The translations under genes were made by a program, and so were the position numbers. This document shows positions 1 to 8,638 of a stretch of 64,000 nt of DNA, in pieces (the first letter of the stretch is position 1; the number at the start of each line of letters is the position of its first letter). Source of the stretch: a candidate division KSB1 bacterium (GTDB taxonomy: Bacteria > Zhuqueibacterota > Zhuqueibacteria > JANLFK01 > Oleimicrobiaceae); assembly GCA_024655945.1 (NCBI GenBank), contig JANLFK010000001.1, positions 652,116 through 716,115 on the forward strand, written 5' to 3'. The notes under the pieces were generated by a model. The model ran no database searches. It was not told the DNA's origin and was given only the letters and a program-made list of their open reading frames with translations.

Positions 1-431
1 GGCCGCTGTGCGTCCTGCTTATCCCTGCGGAAGAGGTAGAACTCCAGCTCCGGGCCGACATTGAACTGGAAGCCCATCTCCTGGGCGTCGGCCAGGGCCT
101 TTTTCAGGACGTGGCGAGGGTCTCCTTCGTACGGGTTGCCGTCCCGGCCGAAGATGTCGCAGATCAGCCGAGCGGTTCTGCCGTTCTCCAGGAGCCAAGG
201 CACCAGGGAGTAGGTGGAAAGGTCCGGCCGCAGGAAGAGGTCGCTCTCCTGGATTCTGGCGAAACCCTCCACCGACGAACCATCAAACCACACGCCGAAC
301 TCGGTAGCCTCTTTGAGCTGCCGCGCCGGGATGATGACTTCCTTGACTACGCCGAGAAGGTCAGTAAACTGCAGGCTGATGAACTTTACCTCCTCCTCCT
401 CAACGCGCTGCAGGAGCTGTGTTCTATCCAT
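1..431 (-). CDS. glnA: Glutamine synthetase type I, N-terminal part (runs off the window)
   Basis: This is the first 143 residues of glutamine synthetase, which makes glutamine from glutamate, ammonia and ATP in the cytoplasm. The beta-grasp N-domain is clear: it begins MDRTQLLQRV and contains LQFTDLLGVVKEV and VWFDGSSVEGFARI, followed by SDLFLRPDLSTY and the start of the catalytic domain with GPELEFYLF. The ATG at 431 is preceded by GAGGGAGG at a good distance, and a promoter lies just upstream. The metal- and nucleotide-binding residues and the adenylylation loop lie outside the window, so the subgroup cannot be settled. The reading frame is intact to the edge. Confidence 0.97.
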   Translation of the reverse strand, partial: MDRTQLLQRVEEEEVKFISLQFTDLLGVVKEVIIPARQLKEATEFGVWFDGSSVEGFARIQESDLFLRPDLSTYSLVPWLLENGRTARLICDIFGRDGNPYEGDPRHVLKKALADAQEMGFQFNVGPELEFYLFRRDKQDAQR

Positions 432-465
432 CGAATAACCTCCCTCTGTGGATTTGAATGGCGCA

Positions 466-494
466 AATATACGAAAATCCAGGGGGAGTATCAA
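466..494 (-). promoter_or_regulatory. Promoter of glnA
   Basis: On the minus strand, TTGATA (489-494) and TATATT (466-471) are separated by exactly 17 bp. The predicted transcription start is near 459, giving a leader of about 28 nt that carries the GAGGGAGG ribosome-binding site. The same spacing and -10 element recur upstream of many genes in this window. Confidence 0.75.
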
Positions 495-544
495 TGGCTA
501 TTCTTGTCGCGGCGGGTCCTTGTGGCAGGTCTTTCCCTGGGCAC

Positions 545-718
545 GGCGGGGTCTGGAGTCCGCCTTTGTGCGATGCCGCACAGCCGTTAGACCGCGTAGA
601 GCAGCACGGCTTGCCCCAGGGCGGGGTCCGGAGTGCGCCGCCTTCATGCGATGCAGCGCGGCCGCAAGGCCGCGTTGGGGCGGGGTCGTCCCCACCCGGC
701 AATGCATGAAGGCATTGC
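545..718. repeat. Intergenic repeat block: two direct-repeat units plus palindromes
   Basis: The glnA/LD-carboxypeptidase interval (432-794) has no convincing gene. It holds two imperfect direct copies of a GC-rich unit, 545-576 and 620-654; both start GGCGGGGTC and end TGCGATGC. Two palindromes follow: GCGGCC-GCAA-GGCCGC at 658-673 and GCAATGC/GCATTGC at 699-718, the latter followed by ACCCC. Similar hairpins followed by a short C-rich tail occur at 30700-30859, so these look like members of a dispersed intergenic repeat family. Function is unknown. Confidence 0.6.
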
Positions 719-794
719 ACCCCATATTCCATTTTGGCGAGTTGCCCGAAACTGCCGGGGCGGTGCCCTTCGCCCATCTCCGCCTACGGGCTGG

Positions 795-1848
795 TCAGCT
801 CACCGCCGGTTCGTCGAGGGAAAGCCGCCCTGTCCTAGCGTCCAGCGTGGCCATGACGCCGATGGGCAACGTCGGCTTGTCGGCCGCGTGCCCAAGGGAC
901 AGACCAAACCCCACCGGCTTGCCAAGGTGCCCCAGCCGGTCGCTTACCACCTCCTCCACACTCAGCGTCGTGGCGAAGGCAGGCTGATAGTCGCGCGGGC
1001 CGCAGCGCTGCATCCGGTCAATGGCAATTCCCACAACACCCTCCAATTTACCCGCAAGCAGAAGATGCGTCAGGTGTCGGTCGATGGCGTACGGCTCCTC
1101 TCCCACCTCTTCGAGAAAAAGCAGGCGACCGTCGGTGTCCACCTCGTAGGGCGTGCCGAGCGAGGCGGCGACAAGCGTCAAGTTGCCGCCGATGAGAGGG
1201 CCACTGGCGCGGCCGGATAGGCCGCTCACCCCAATGGGAAGCGCTCCTGGTGCCTCGCCGATTTCGCCGAGCGGCTCATTCTTCATGAGCACGCGCTGCA
1301 GCAAGTCCACCGTGTACGGGGAAAAGGTCGACAGCGCCACAGGGCCGTGGAACGTCACCAGGCCGGTCATCTGGTGCACGGCCAGGAGCAGGATGGTGAT
1401 ATCGCTGTAGCCCAGCAAAATCTTCGGATGTGTCCGGATGTGCTCATAGTCCAGGTGGTTGAGGATGCGCAGGCAGCCATAGCCACCGCGCAGGGCGATG
1501 ATGGCCTTCACCTGCGGGTCGTCGAACATCTCCTGCACGTCGGTGGCGCGCTCCTGGTCGGTGCCGCCCAGGTAGCCGTACTTCTTGCCCACATTCCTGC
1601 CGACCTTCACTTTGAACCCAAGCTTCTCCATGGTCATTTTCCCCTCGCGGATGGCCAAGGGCCCGAACGGTGCGCTGGCCGGACAGACCAGCCCCACCGT
1701 GTCGCCAGGGCGCAACCGCGGCGGCCTGATCAGGGGCTTGCGCTCGCGCTTTTCTGCCCCCCAGCGCCCGTGAGCCTGCCACCCCTGCAGCGCTCAAGGC
1801 CGCCACTTCACCCACGAACTGCCTGCGTGTCACTCCTTTCCGCTTCAT
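795..1848 (-). CDS. LD-carboxypeptidase (peptidase S66) with Tat signal, interrupted by a frameshift
   Basis: This is an S66-family LD-carboxypeptidase (muramoyltetrapeptide carboxypeptidase), which trims the terminal D-amino acid from peptidoglycan tetrapeptides. The main part contains RLRPGDTVGLV, the nucleophile motif GYSDIT, GGNL, the glutamate region FLEEVGEEPYAID and the histidine motif GHAADKPTLPIG. The ATG at 1848, with an AGGGA site, opens a twin-arginine signal peptide (MKRKGVTRRQF followed by an alanine-rich stretch) in a different frame. The two frames join at a run of six G (plus-strand C at 1764-1769 approximately). With five G the product would be continuous, about 350 residues, reading SRALGAEKRERKPLIRPPRL across the joint. 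Without that correction the only start left in the catalytic frame is TTG at 1715, which cuts off the export signal. The cause could be an assembly error, a phase-variable tract or a true inactivation. Confidence 0.85.
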
Positions 1849-2312
1849 GGTCCCTCCGAGGCTCTTCTTCGCACAACAATTACGTTGGCAATTGGGCGTT
1901 CTTTGCCGTCCTCTGGCGTCCGATTGGCCACCGTGCCGTGGATGGCCATGGTGGTGCTGCCGCCACCTGGCCGCCCGCCTTCGCGGAAGTGAGTCCAGCT
2001 CTGCCGCCCGGCTGCACCTCAACGGCGTTGCTGAGCACCTCAGGCGCAGAAGGACGCAACTGGTGGCGGTGCACCCCGGGCGCAACCTGTACCCCCCTGA
2101 CCGCGCCGGGGAGAGCACCTCCTCCCACCCCCTCCGCGGCCGGCGCCAACCAATCCAGCAGCTGCAGCCACCATCGCATATGACCTCACCCGTGTGCCTG
2201 GCGATGTGCTCCTGCAATGATAGTAAATCCGCGCCGAAAAGCAACCGGTTTTCTTGCGCTTCTGCCCACCGAAGTGGGGAGCGCTGCCGGCTCTGGGGAG
2301 AGAAGAAAAGGG
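1849..2312. other. Intergenic stretch, no gene seen
   Basis: This is about 460 bp between the divergent LD-carboxypeptidase and Big_5 lipoprotein genes. Open frames exist on both strands but have biased, low-complexity composition and no recognisable domain or ribosome-binding site. The only clear element is the promoter at its right end. Confidence 0.5.
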
Positions 2313-2341
2313 TTGAATTTCTCGCTCCATTTGGCTATTTT
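2313..2341 (+). promoter_or_regulatory. Promoter of the lipoprotein-lysA-dapF run, possibly leaderless
   Basis: TTGAAT (2313-2318) and TATTTT (2336-2341) are 17 bp apart. The expected transcription start, about 7 nt past the -10 element, is near 2348. The first ATG of the next gene is at 2350, with no ribosome-binding site before it. The transcript could therefore be leaderless or start with only one or two untranslated bases. Confidence 0.6.
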
Positions 2342-2349
2342 AGCACACG

Positions 2350-4083
2350 ATGTCGAACCGTATGCGCAATCGCCGCCTGCGTGGTCTCTGCCTCGTGGCC
2401 CTGCTCGTTGTGGGCGGGTGCGCGCGGCAGGGTTTTCCGCCGGGCGGACCCGAGGACAAGACCCCCCCGGAGGTGGTCGCCACTTGGCCGGCGGGCAACG
2501 CCGTGCAAGTTCCTCCCTCGGTGCGGGTCTCCCTCACCTTCAGCGAAAAGATGCAGCGCCAGTCGGTGGAGCAGGCGCTGTTTGTTGTACCTAAACCGGC
2601 GGGCACCACCTCGCTGCGCTGGCGCGGCCGCACCCTTTTCATCTCCTTCTCCGAGGCTCTGCGCCTCGGTCGCACCTATGTGGTGACGGTGGGCACCGAC
2701 GCCCGCGACCTCCGCAACAACCGAGTCAGCCAGGCCTTCTCCTTGGCCTTTTCCACGGGTCGCACACTGGACAGTTGCGCCGTGAGCGGTCGAGTGTTTG
2801 GCACCGGCCAACTGGCCGGCACGGCCATCTGGGCCTTCGACTTGTCCGCGGAGGCCTGCCCGGACCCGTCCAGGACCGTCCCGGACTATGTGACGCAGTG
2901 CGGGGCCACCGGCGAATACCTGCTACGCTCCATGGCACCTGGTGCCTACCGGCTGTTCGCGGTGCTGGACCGCGATGGCAACCAGCGCTATGACGCCGAG
3001 TACGATGCCTTGGGCGTTCCTGCCGGCGACGTCGAGCTGAGCGCCGAGGCCCCCTTGTTCCGGGGCTGCGACTTCCGCCTGGCGGTGCGGGATACCACTC
3101 CCCCGCGCCTGGAGTCAGCGACTGCCTCGGACGCGCGGCATGTGCACGTGCGCTTCAGCGAACCGATGCAGAGCTGGCCGCTCACCGTGCCCGACAACTA
3201 TCTCATCCTATCGCAGGACGGCGGCGACTCGCTGCGGGTAATGGCCGCCTATGTGGACACGGAGCGGCCCAGCTTTGTGCACCTTGCAACCTCCCTGCAA
3301 AGGCCCGCATCCTACCGCCTCACCGTGCGCAGGGCGTGCGATGCCAATGACCTCTGCCTGCACGAAGCCACCATCGAGTTTGCGGGCAGCGGGCTTGCCG
3401 ACACCGTGCGGCCTGCGCTGGTAAAGTCGGTCCCCAAAGACAGCGCCCGCGTCGTGCCATGCACCCTCACTTTGGCCTTCACTTTCAGCGAGGCCATGGA
3501 CACCGCCTCCGTGCGCACGGCATTGACGTTCACGGACAGCGCCGGCGTGCTGATACCGGGCCGCCTGCAGTGGCCTTCCGCGGCGCAGTGCGAGTTTGTG
3601 CCACAGCGTCCCCTGGCCGGACGCTGCCGCCACCGAGCGACGCTGCTCGGCTCGCTGGCTCGCGACCTTTCCGGGCTGCCACTCCGCCTGGACACGGTGC
3701 GCGTCACCTTCTGGACGATGAACTGCGACACGCTCTCGTCGATTGCTGGCACGGTGCGGGACGAAGATCCTACTGCCACCGGGCCGGTGGTCATCCGCGC
3801 CAGCCAGGTACGGCCCAAGGGCGCAAGCCACGAGGTGATGCTCCCCGAACCCGGCCCCTACGAAATCGCCGACTTGCTGCCCGGAGTCTACCTCCTGGAG
3901 GCCTACCGTGACGAGGACGCCAACGGTCGCTACTCGCTAGGTTCGGCCTTGCCGTTCAGGCCAGCAGAGCGCTTTGTGGTGCTTGCCGACTCTGTGCAAG
4001 TGCGCTCCCGCTGGCCCAATGTGGGGAACGACATTGTCTTGCCGCGCTGGGGTGCACCAAGGACTTCCCAACTAGAGAGGTGA
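2350..4083 (+). CDS. Outer-surface lipoprotein with Big_5 (SbsA-type) Ig-like domains
   Basis: The 577-residue precursor has a short basic N-terminus, a hydrophobic stretch and the lipobox VVGGC with Cys24, followed by the sequence PPGGPEDKTPPEV. That is the hallmark opening of the Ig-like (Big_5) lipoproteins common in FCB bacteria. At least three Big_5-like repeats are visible, each with a FSEKM/FSEPM/FSEAMD signature (about residues 38-130, 250-330 and 350-450). Two carboxypeptidase-regulatory-like segments are recognisable by YLLRSMAPGAYRLFAVLDRDGN and a similar later stretch. It probably lies on the cell surface in a structural or binding role; no enzyme motif is seen. The start may be ATG 2350 or ATG 2362. 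Both lack a ribosome-binding site. Confidence 0.85.
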   Translation: MSNRMRNRRLRGLCLVALLVVGGCARQGFPPGGPEDKTPPEVVATWPAGNAVQVPPSVRVSLTFSEKMQRQSVEQALFVVPKPAGTTSLRWRGRTLFISFSEALRLGRTYVVTVGTDARDLRNNRVSQAFSLAFSTGRTLDSCAVSGRVFGTGQLAGTAIWAFDLSAEACPDPSRTVPDYVTQCGATGEYLLRSMAPGAYRLFAVLDRDGNQRYDAEYDALGVPAGDVELSAEAPLFRGCDFRLAVRDTTPPRLESATASDARHVHVRFSEPMQSWPLTVPDNYLILSQDGGDSLRVMAAYVDTERPSFVHLATSLQRPASYRLTVRRACDANDLCLHEATIEFAGSGLADTVRPALVKSVPKDSARVVPCTLTLAFTFSEAMDTASVRTALTFTDSAGVLIPGRLQWPSAAQCEFVPQRPLAGRCRHRATLLGSLARDLSGLPLRLDTVRVTFWTMNCDTLSSIAGTVRDEDPTATGPVVIRASQVRPKGASHEVMLPEPGPYEIADLLPGVYLLEAYRDEDANGRYSLGSALPFRPAERFVVLADSVQVRSRWPNVGNDIVLPRWGAPRTSQLER

Positions 4084-4084
4084 A

Positions 4085-5326
4085 ATGCAGCCGACCATCC
4101 CGTTTTCGTTTCGCGATGACCAGCTTTGCTGCGAAGGGGTAAGTGTTGCCGCGCTTGCCGAAACCTACGGCACGCCGCTGTACGTGTACAGCAAGAACGG
4201 CGTGCTCAGCGCCTACCAGGCCATTGACCGGGCATTTGCGGACATTGCCCACGCGGTCTGTTATGCCCTGAAGGCCAACGCCAATCCCCATCTGCTGTGG
4301 CTGTTGGCTGCAGCGGGTGCAGGCGCAGACGTCGTCTCCGGCGGGGAGCTCCGCCTTGCGGAGCAGGCCGGCTTTGCTGCAAAGAGGACAGTCTTTGCGG
4401 GCGTCGGCAAGACCAATGAGGAAATCAAGCAGGCTATCGACGCAGGGATCGCGGCGCTGAACATCGAATCGCGGCAGGAGTTGGAGGTGACTGCGGCCCT
4501 GGCTACCGCTCTGGGGAAGAGAGCGCCGATTGCCATTCGCATCAACCCTGACGTGGATATCGAGGGGCATCCCTACCTGACCACCGGCCGAACGATCAAC
4601 AAGTTTGGCATCCCTTTGGACGACGCGCGCGACTGCTGCCTCTGGGCCGCGCGGCAGCCGAGCTTGGAACTGGTCGGTGTGCACGCGCACGTGGGCTCGA
4701 TGATCAAGAAGACGCTCCCCTTCCGTAGGAACGCCGAGGCATTAGCCAACTTCGTCAGTGAGCTGCAACGCCTCGGCATCGATGTGCAGCACATCGACAT
4801 TGGCGGGGGAATTGGCGTGGACTATGCGCGGGTGCTCGCCGAGCAAGGCGCCCCGCTGTACATCGATCCGGAGGAGCTGGCCAAGGAGGTAGTGCCCATC
4901 ATCAAGGCGACCGGTTGCGAGCTCTTCCTCGAGCCAGGGCGGGCAATTGTGGGCCCACACGGCATCTTGGTGACGCGGGTGGTCTTCACCAAGGAAAGTC
5001 GCGGCAAGCGCTTTGTGGTCGTGGATGCGGCGATGAACGACCTGATCCGCCCGGCGCTCTATGGGGCGCACCACGAGGTGCTGAAGCTCTACCGCAGCGA
5101 TGGCCAGGCCAGCCCGGCCGATGTGGTGGGCCCGGTATGCGAATCCGGGGACTTTTTTGCCAAGGACCGGCTAATGCCGCCGGTGCAACGTGGCGACTTT
5201 TTGGCCATCATGACTGCCGGCGCCTATGGCTACGTGTTGGCAAGCACCTACAACCAGCGGATGAAACCCGCCGAGGTGCTGGTGGACGGCACCTCGCACC
5301 AGGTCATCCGGGAAAGAAGCTGGTGA
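4085..5326 (+). CDS. lysA: Diaminopimelate decarboxylase
   Basis: This PLP enzyme of fold type III decarboxylates meso-diaminopimelate to lysine, the last step of lysine biosynthesis. Its 413 residues match the family length. The PLP lysine lies in YALKANANPH (about Lys63). The phosphate-binding glycine motif GGGIGVDY is at about 240, EPGRAIVG at about 283 and the active-site CESGDFFAKDR at about 352. The C-terminal AGAYGYVLASTYN is also typical. The ATG lies 1 nt after the previous stop and the upstream gene ends with AGAGAGG, so translation is probably coupled. dapF, which supplies the substrate, follows 134 bp downstream. Confidence 0.97.
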   Translation: MQPTIPFSFRDDQLCCEGVSVAALAETYGTPLYVYSKNGVLSAYQAIDRAFADIAHAVCYALKANANPHLLWLLAAAGAGADVVSGGELRLAEQAGFAAKRTVFAGVGKTNEEIKQAIDAGIAALNIESRQELEVTAALATALGKRAPIAIRINPDVDIEGHPYLTTGRTINKFGIPLDDARDCCLWAARQPSLELVGVHAHVGSMIKKTLPFRRNAEALANFVSELQRLGIDVQHIDIGGGIGVDYARVLAEQGAPLYIDPEELAKEVVPIIKATGCELFLEPGRAIVGPHGILVTRVVFTKESRGKRFVVVDAAMNDLIRPALYGAHHEVLKLYRSDGQASPADVVGPVCESGDFFAKDRLMPPVQRGDFLAIMTAGAYGYVLASTYNQRMKPAEVLVDGTSHQVIRERSW

Positions 5327-5460
5327 GGGCGATCCAGACGCCCAGCTGGGTAGTGGGCGGATACAAAGACATGTCGGCGGTGGTCGTGAGGCTTGCGCCG
5401 CAGGCGGGCAACCTCCGCCAGGTACCCAGTTCCCCCTGCTGGCCAAGAGGGTAAAGCATC

Positions 5461-6264
5461 ATGCGCCTGCGCTTCGTGAAGATGTCAGCCACCGGGAACG
5501 ATTTTGCCGTGTTCGACAATCGGCAGGGATACTTGGACCTTCGCCGTCACCGCGCATGGTTGAGCTGGTTCTGCCAGCGCCGCACTGGCGTGGGCGCCGA
5601 CGGGGTGATCTTGGTGCAGGATAGCGGCGCGGCGGATTTTGGCTACGTGCACATCAATGCCGACGGCAGCATTGCGGAGATGTGCGGCAACGGCTCGCGG
5701 GCCGTGGCCTTCTTTGCCCACCAGGAAGGGATCGCCGGCTCGCCCATGCGCTTTGAGATTGGCGGCCGCATCTACGCGGCATGGGTCGAAGGGAAGACGG
5801 CGACCATCCAGTTCGTGCCACCTTCTTCGCCACGCCTTGAGCCGGGCGTCGCCAAGGAGCCCTTCCTGCAGGAGGGAGGATTCATCGATACAGGCGTGCC
5901 GCACTACGTGCTCTTCGTGGAGGCCGTGGAGGGCATCGACGTCTTGAGCCTTGGCCGCAAGTACCGGCACCATCCCGCATTCGCGCCGCGCGGCAGCAAC
6001 GTCGATTTCGTGCAGGTGGTTGACGAGCACCAGCTGCGCATGCGCACGTACGAGCGCGGCGTCGAGGACGAGACGCTGGCGTGCGGCACGGGCGCAGTGG
6101 CCTCCGCCATCATCGCGCATCTGCGGCGCGGCTGCCAGTCCCCCGTTGAAGTACTGGCTCCCGGAGGCCTGCTCCAGGTGACTCTTGACCGGGATTTCCG
6201 CCATATCACGCTTTCTGGAGAAGTGGACCCTGTCTTTGAGGGCCATATTGATGCGCCGGCGTAG
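5461..6264 (+). CDS. dapF: Diaminopimelate epimerase
   Basis: This enzyme interconverts LL- and meso-diaminopimelate, feeding both lysine and peptidoglycan synthesis. It is a normal 267 residues long. Both catalytic cysteines are present: Cys75 in MCGNGSRAVAFF and the second at about residue 208 in ACGTGAVASA. The N-terminal FVKMSATGNDFAVFDN is diagnostic, and RGSNVDFVQV with RTYERGVEDETLACGTG closes the active site. It starts at ATG 5461 and follows lysA on the same strand. The pair shows that the cell makes meso-DAP, as expected for a Gram-negative wall. Confidence 0.97.
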   Translation: MRLRFVKMSATGNDFAVFDNRQGYLDLRRHRAWLSWFCQRRTGVGADGVILVQDSGAADFGYVHINADGSIAEMCGNGSRAVAFFAHQEGIAGSPMRFEIGGRIYAAWVEGKTATIQFVPPSSPRLEPGVAKEPFLQEGGFIDTGVPHYVLFVEAVEGIDVLSLGRKYRHHPAFAPRGSNVDFVQVVDEHQLRMRTYERGVEDETLACGTGAVASAIIAHLRRGCQSPVEVLAPGGLLQVTLDRDFRHITLSGEVDPVFEGHIDAPA

Positions 6265-6445
6265 GCTGGTCGCATCGCTACGCCACCCGGCGGTTGCGCG
6301 AAGACGGTGCTGGAGCAGCGGCCTTGCCGCTCGGGGCACGAGTTGCCGGAAGACACTGGCGAGCACCTCTGACCTGGCATTTTGCCTGGTGCGGGGCCGC
6401 TCTCAGCGTGCTTGAGCCGTAATCGTCTCCAAACTGCGAGGCACC

Positions 6446-8638
6446 ATGTCTTTTGGGAAATGGCAAACGAAAGGCGCACTCCCTAAGGTAGCGATCGCCA
6501 GCCTTCTTGCCCTCATCGCGGCGGGGGCAGTGGGACTGGTGACTGAGCTGCAACTGGCCGGCATCGTCGACAGCTTTGAGGCCAAGACCTTGGACTGGCG
6601 CTACGGGCAACGGCTGGACAGGTTGGCGCAACAGCGGGACGGCGCTCCTTTGGACGACATCATCATTGTCGACATCGACGACCGCAGTTTGGACAAGCTG
6701 GGACCGTTCAGTCAATGGCCGCGCACCTACCATGCGCAGCTCATCGACTGTCTCACCTCAGGCCATGCCTTGGCCATCGCCTTTGACGTGCTGTTCGTGG
6801 AGCCGAGCCGCGACCCCAGCGTGGACGACTCGCTGGCGGCCGCCACCTTTCGCTCGGACATCGTCTACCATGCCATGGCCTTCTCCGCTGCCTCCCCGGA
6901 CATCTTCCTCTATGCCATGACCACCCCACCTGAGGGTTTCCAGAGCGAGCGGTACTCGTTCTCTTTCGCTCGCCAAGCGACCGCGCGCTTTCCCTCCGCT
7001 GAGCGCATGGATGGCAAGATCGTGCGGCTGTACAATGCTGCTGCCGGCATCGGCTTTGCGAACTTTTCGCCCGACGACGACAGCGTGATTCGCCGCATGC
7101 CCATGTTCATCAACTTTGCCGGCAGGCAGTACCCGGCGCTCTCCTTGGCGGTTGTCAGAGGGCTGCTCAATCTCTCCGCCGAGGACATCAAGATGGTACC
7201 AGGCAAGAGGATTGTCCTGATGCCTCCTGGTTTGCCAGGGAAGCGGCTGGTCATCCCCATCGACAAGCACGGGCGGATGCTCATCAACTACCTGGGGACC
7301 ATGGGCACTTTTAGGTACGTTTCGTACTATGACGTATTGATGCAGCGGGTGCCGGCAGAGTTGTTTGAAGGCCGCATTGTCATGGTTGGCACTTCGGCCG
7401 CCGGGCTCGCAGACATTCGTCCGGTGCCGTTCCAAGGGGCGTTTCCTGGAGTGGAAATCCATGCGACCATCATCCACAACATCCTCACCCAGCAGTACAT
7501 CTTCCGGCCCAGCAAGGTGCTCATCTACCCCCTGGCCCTGGGCCTGGCCGTGCTGGTGGCCGTTGCGGCCATGCTCCTGCGTCCGTGGTTGAGTGGCCCG
7601 TTGGCCCTGTTCATCGGCGTTGCCTATCTGGTGCTTGCCTTCCAGCTCTTTGCCCATTCCGCCTTGTGGCTGGAGGTGGTCAGGCCGCTGGCCACCCTCC
7701 TGTTCGGTTTTCTCGGCGTGTTCATCTACCGCTACGTCGAAGAGGAGCGGAGCAAGCGCAGAATCAAAGGGATGTTTCAGTACTACCTGTCCGCCTCGGT
7801 GGTGGATGAGCTCATCAAGAACCCGGAGATGCTCAAGCTCGGCGGCGAGCACCGCGTCGCCACGGCTTTTTTCTCTGACATCAAGGACTTTACCTCGGTC
7901 TCCGAGGCGCTCACTCCCGAGGAACTGGTCACGCAGCTAAATGAGTACCTATCGGCAATGACCGCCATCGTGTTCGCGCACCACGGTTTCCTGGACAAGT
8001 ACGAGGGCGACGCCATCATGGCGGTCTTTGGCGTGCCCGTGCCATCGGAGGAGCACGCCGTGAACGCCTGCCGCGCCGCCCTGGCAATGCAGCGCAAGCT
8101 GGTCGACTTGCGCCAGAAGTGGCAGGCGGAGGACAAACCCCACTTCCATGCCCGCATCGGCATCAACTCCGGACCGATGATTGCCGGCAACATCGGCGGC
8201 GAACAACGCTTCGACTACACGGTGATCGGCGATAGCGTGAACTTGGCCTCGCGTTTAGAAGGGGCCAACAGGAGCTACGGCACCAACATCATGATCAGCG
8301 AGTTCACGCACCAGATGCTCAACGGCAGGTTCGTGACGCGCGAGTTAGATCTGCTGCGCGTCAAAGGCAAGACCCTGCCCGTGCGCGTGTACGAGCTTTT
8401 GGCCGAGCACGCCGCTGAACTTGAGGAGCGGCAGTTGCGCGCTCTGGAGGTGTTTGCCAAAGGACTTGCAGCCTATCGCGCGCGCCAGTGGCAAGAGGCG
8501 CTGCGAACGTTTCGGGCAGCCTTGGAACTTCGGCCGGACGATGGGCCTTCCCGTGTCTACTGCGAGCGTTGCACGCTTTTCCTGCAAAGTCCCCCGGCCG
8601 CGGACTGGGACGGGGTTTTCGAGATGAAAACCAAATGA
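6446..8638 (+). CDS. CHASE2-domain class III adenylate/guanylate cyclase
   Basis: A 730-residue membrane-bound nucleotide cyclase. After one N-terminal membrane segment (about 14-35) comes a CHASE2 extracytoplasmic sensor (about 40-330, with DDIIIVDIDDRSLDKLGPFSQWPR). Three closely spaced membrane segments follow (about 350-430) and then the catalytic domain (about 465-640). The metal-binding aspartates lie in FFSDIKDF and YEGDAIMAVFG, and GDSVNLASRLEG is the conserved C-terminal motif. A TPR-like tail (about 665-715) ends the protein. It should convert an external signal into cAMP or cGMP; the ligand is unknown. Its stop overlaps the next start (ATGA at 8635), so the cyclase is translationally coupled to the glycosyltransferase-DUF488 gene. 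Confidence 0.92.
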   Translation: MSFGKWQTKGALPKVAIASLLALIAAGAVGLVTELQLAGIVDSFEAKTLDWRYGQRLDRLAQQRDGAPLDDIIIVDIDDRSLDKLGPFSQWPRTYHAQLIDCLTSGHALAIAFDVLFVEPSRDPSVDDSLAAATFRSDIVYHAMAFSAASPDIFLYAMTTPPEGFQSERYSFSFARQATARFPSAERMDGKIVRLYNAAAGIGFANFSPDDDSVIRRMPMFINFAGRQYPALSLAVVRGLLNLSAEDIKMVPGKRIVLMPPGLPGKRLVIPIDKHGRMLINYLGTMGTFRYVSYYDVLMQRVPAELFEGRIVMVGTSAAGLADIRPVPFQGAFPGVEIHATIIHNILTQQYIFRPSKVLIYPLALGLAVLVAVAAMLLRPWLSGPLALFIGVAYLVLAFQLFAHSALWLEVVRPLATLLFGFLGVFIYRYVEEERSKRRIKGMFQYYLSASVVDELIKNPEMLKLGGEHRVATAFFSDIKDFTSVSEALTPEELVTQLNEYLSAMTAIVFAHHGFLDKYEGDAIMAVFGVPVPSEEHAVNACRAALAMQRKLVDLRQKWQAEDKPHFHARIGINSGPMIAGNIGGEQRFDYTVIGDSVNLASRLEGANRSYGTNIMISEFTHQMLNGRFVTRELDLLRVKGKTLPVRVYELLAEHAAELEERQLRALEVFAKGLAAYRARQWQEALRTFRAALELRPDDGPSRVYCERCTLFLQSPPAADWDGVFEMKTK

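Noticed and set aside
8488-8634. Longer N-terminus for the GT9-DUF488 protein
   Set aside because: The extra 49 residues lie inside the cyclase gene and do not look like any GT9 N-terminus; ATG 8635 overlaps the cyclase stop in the usual coupled way.
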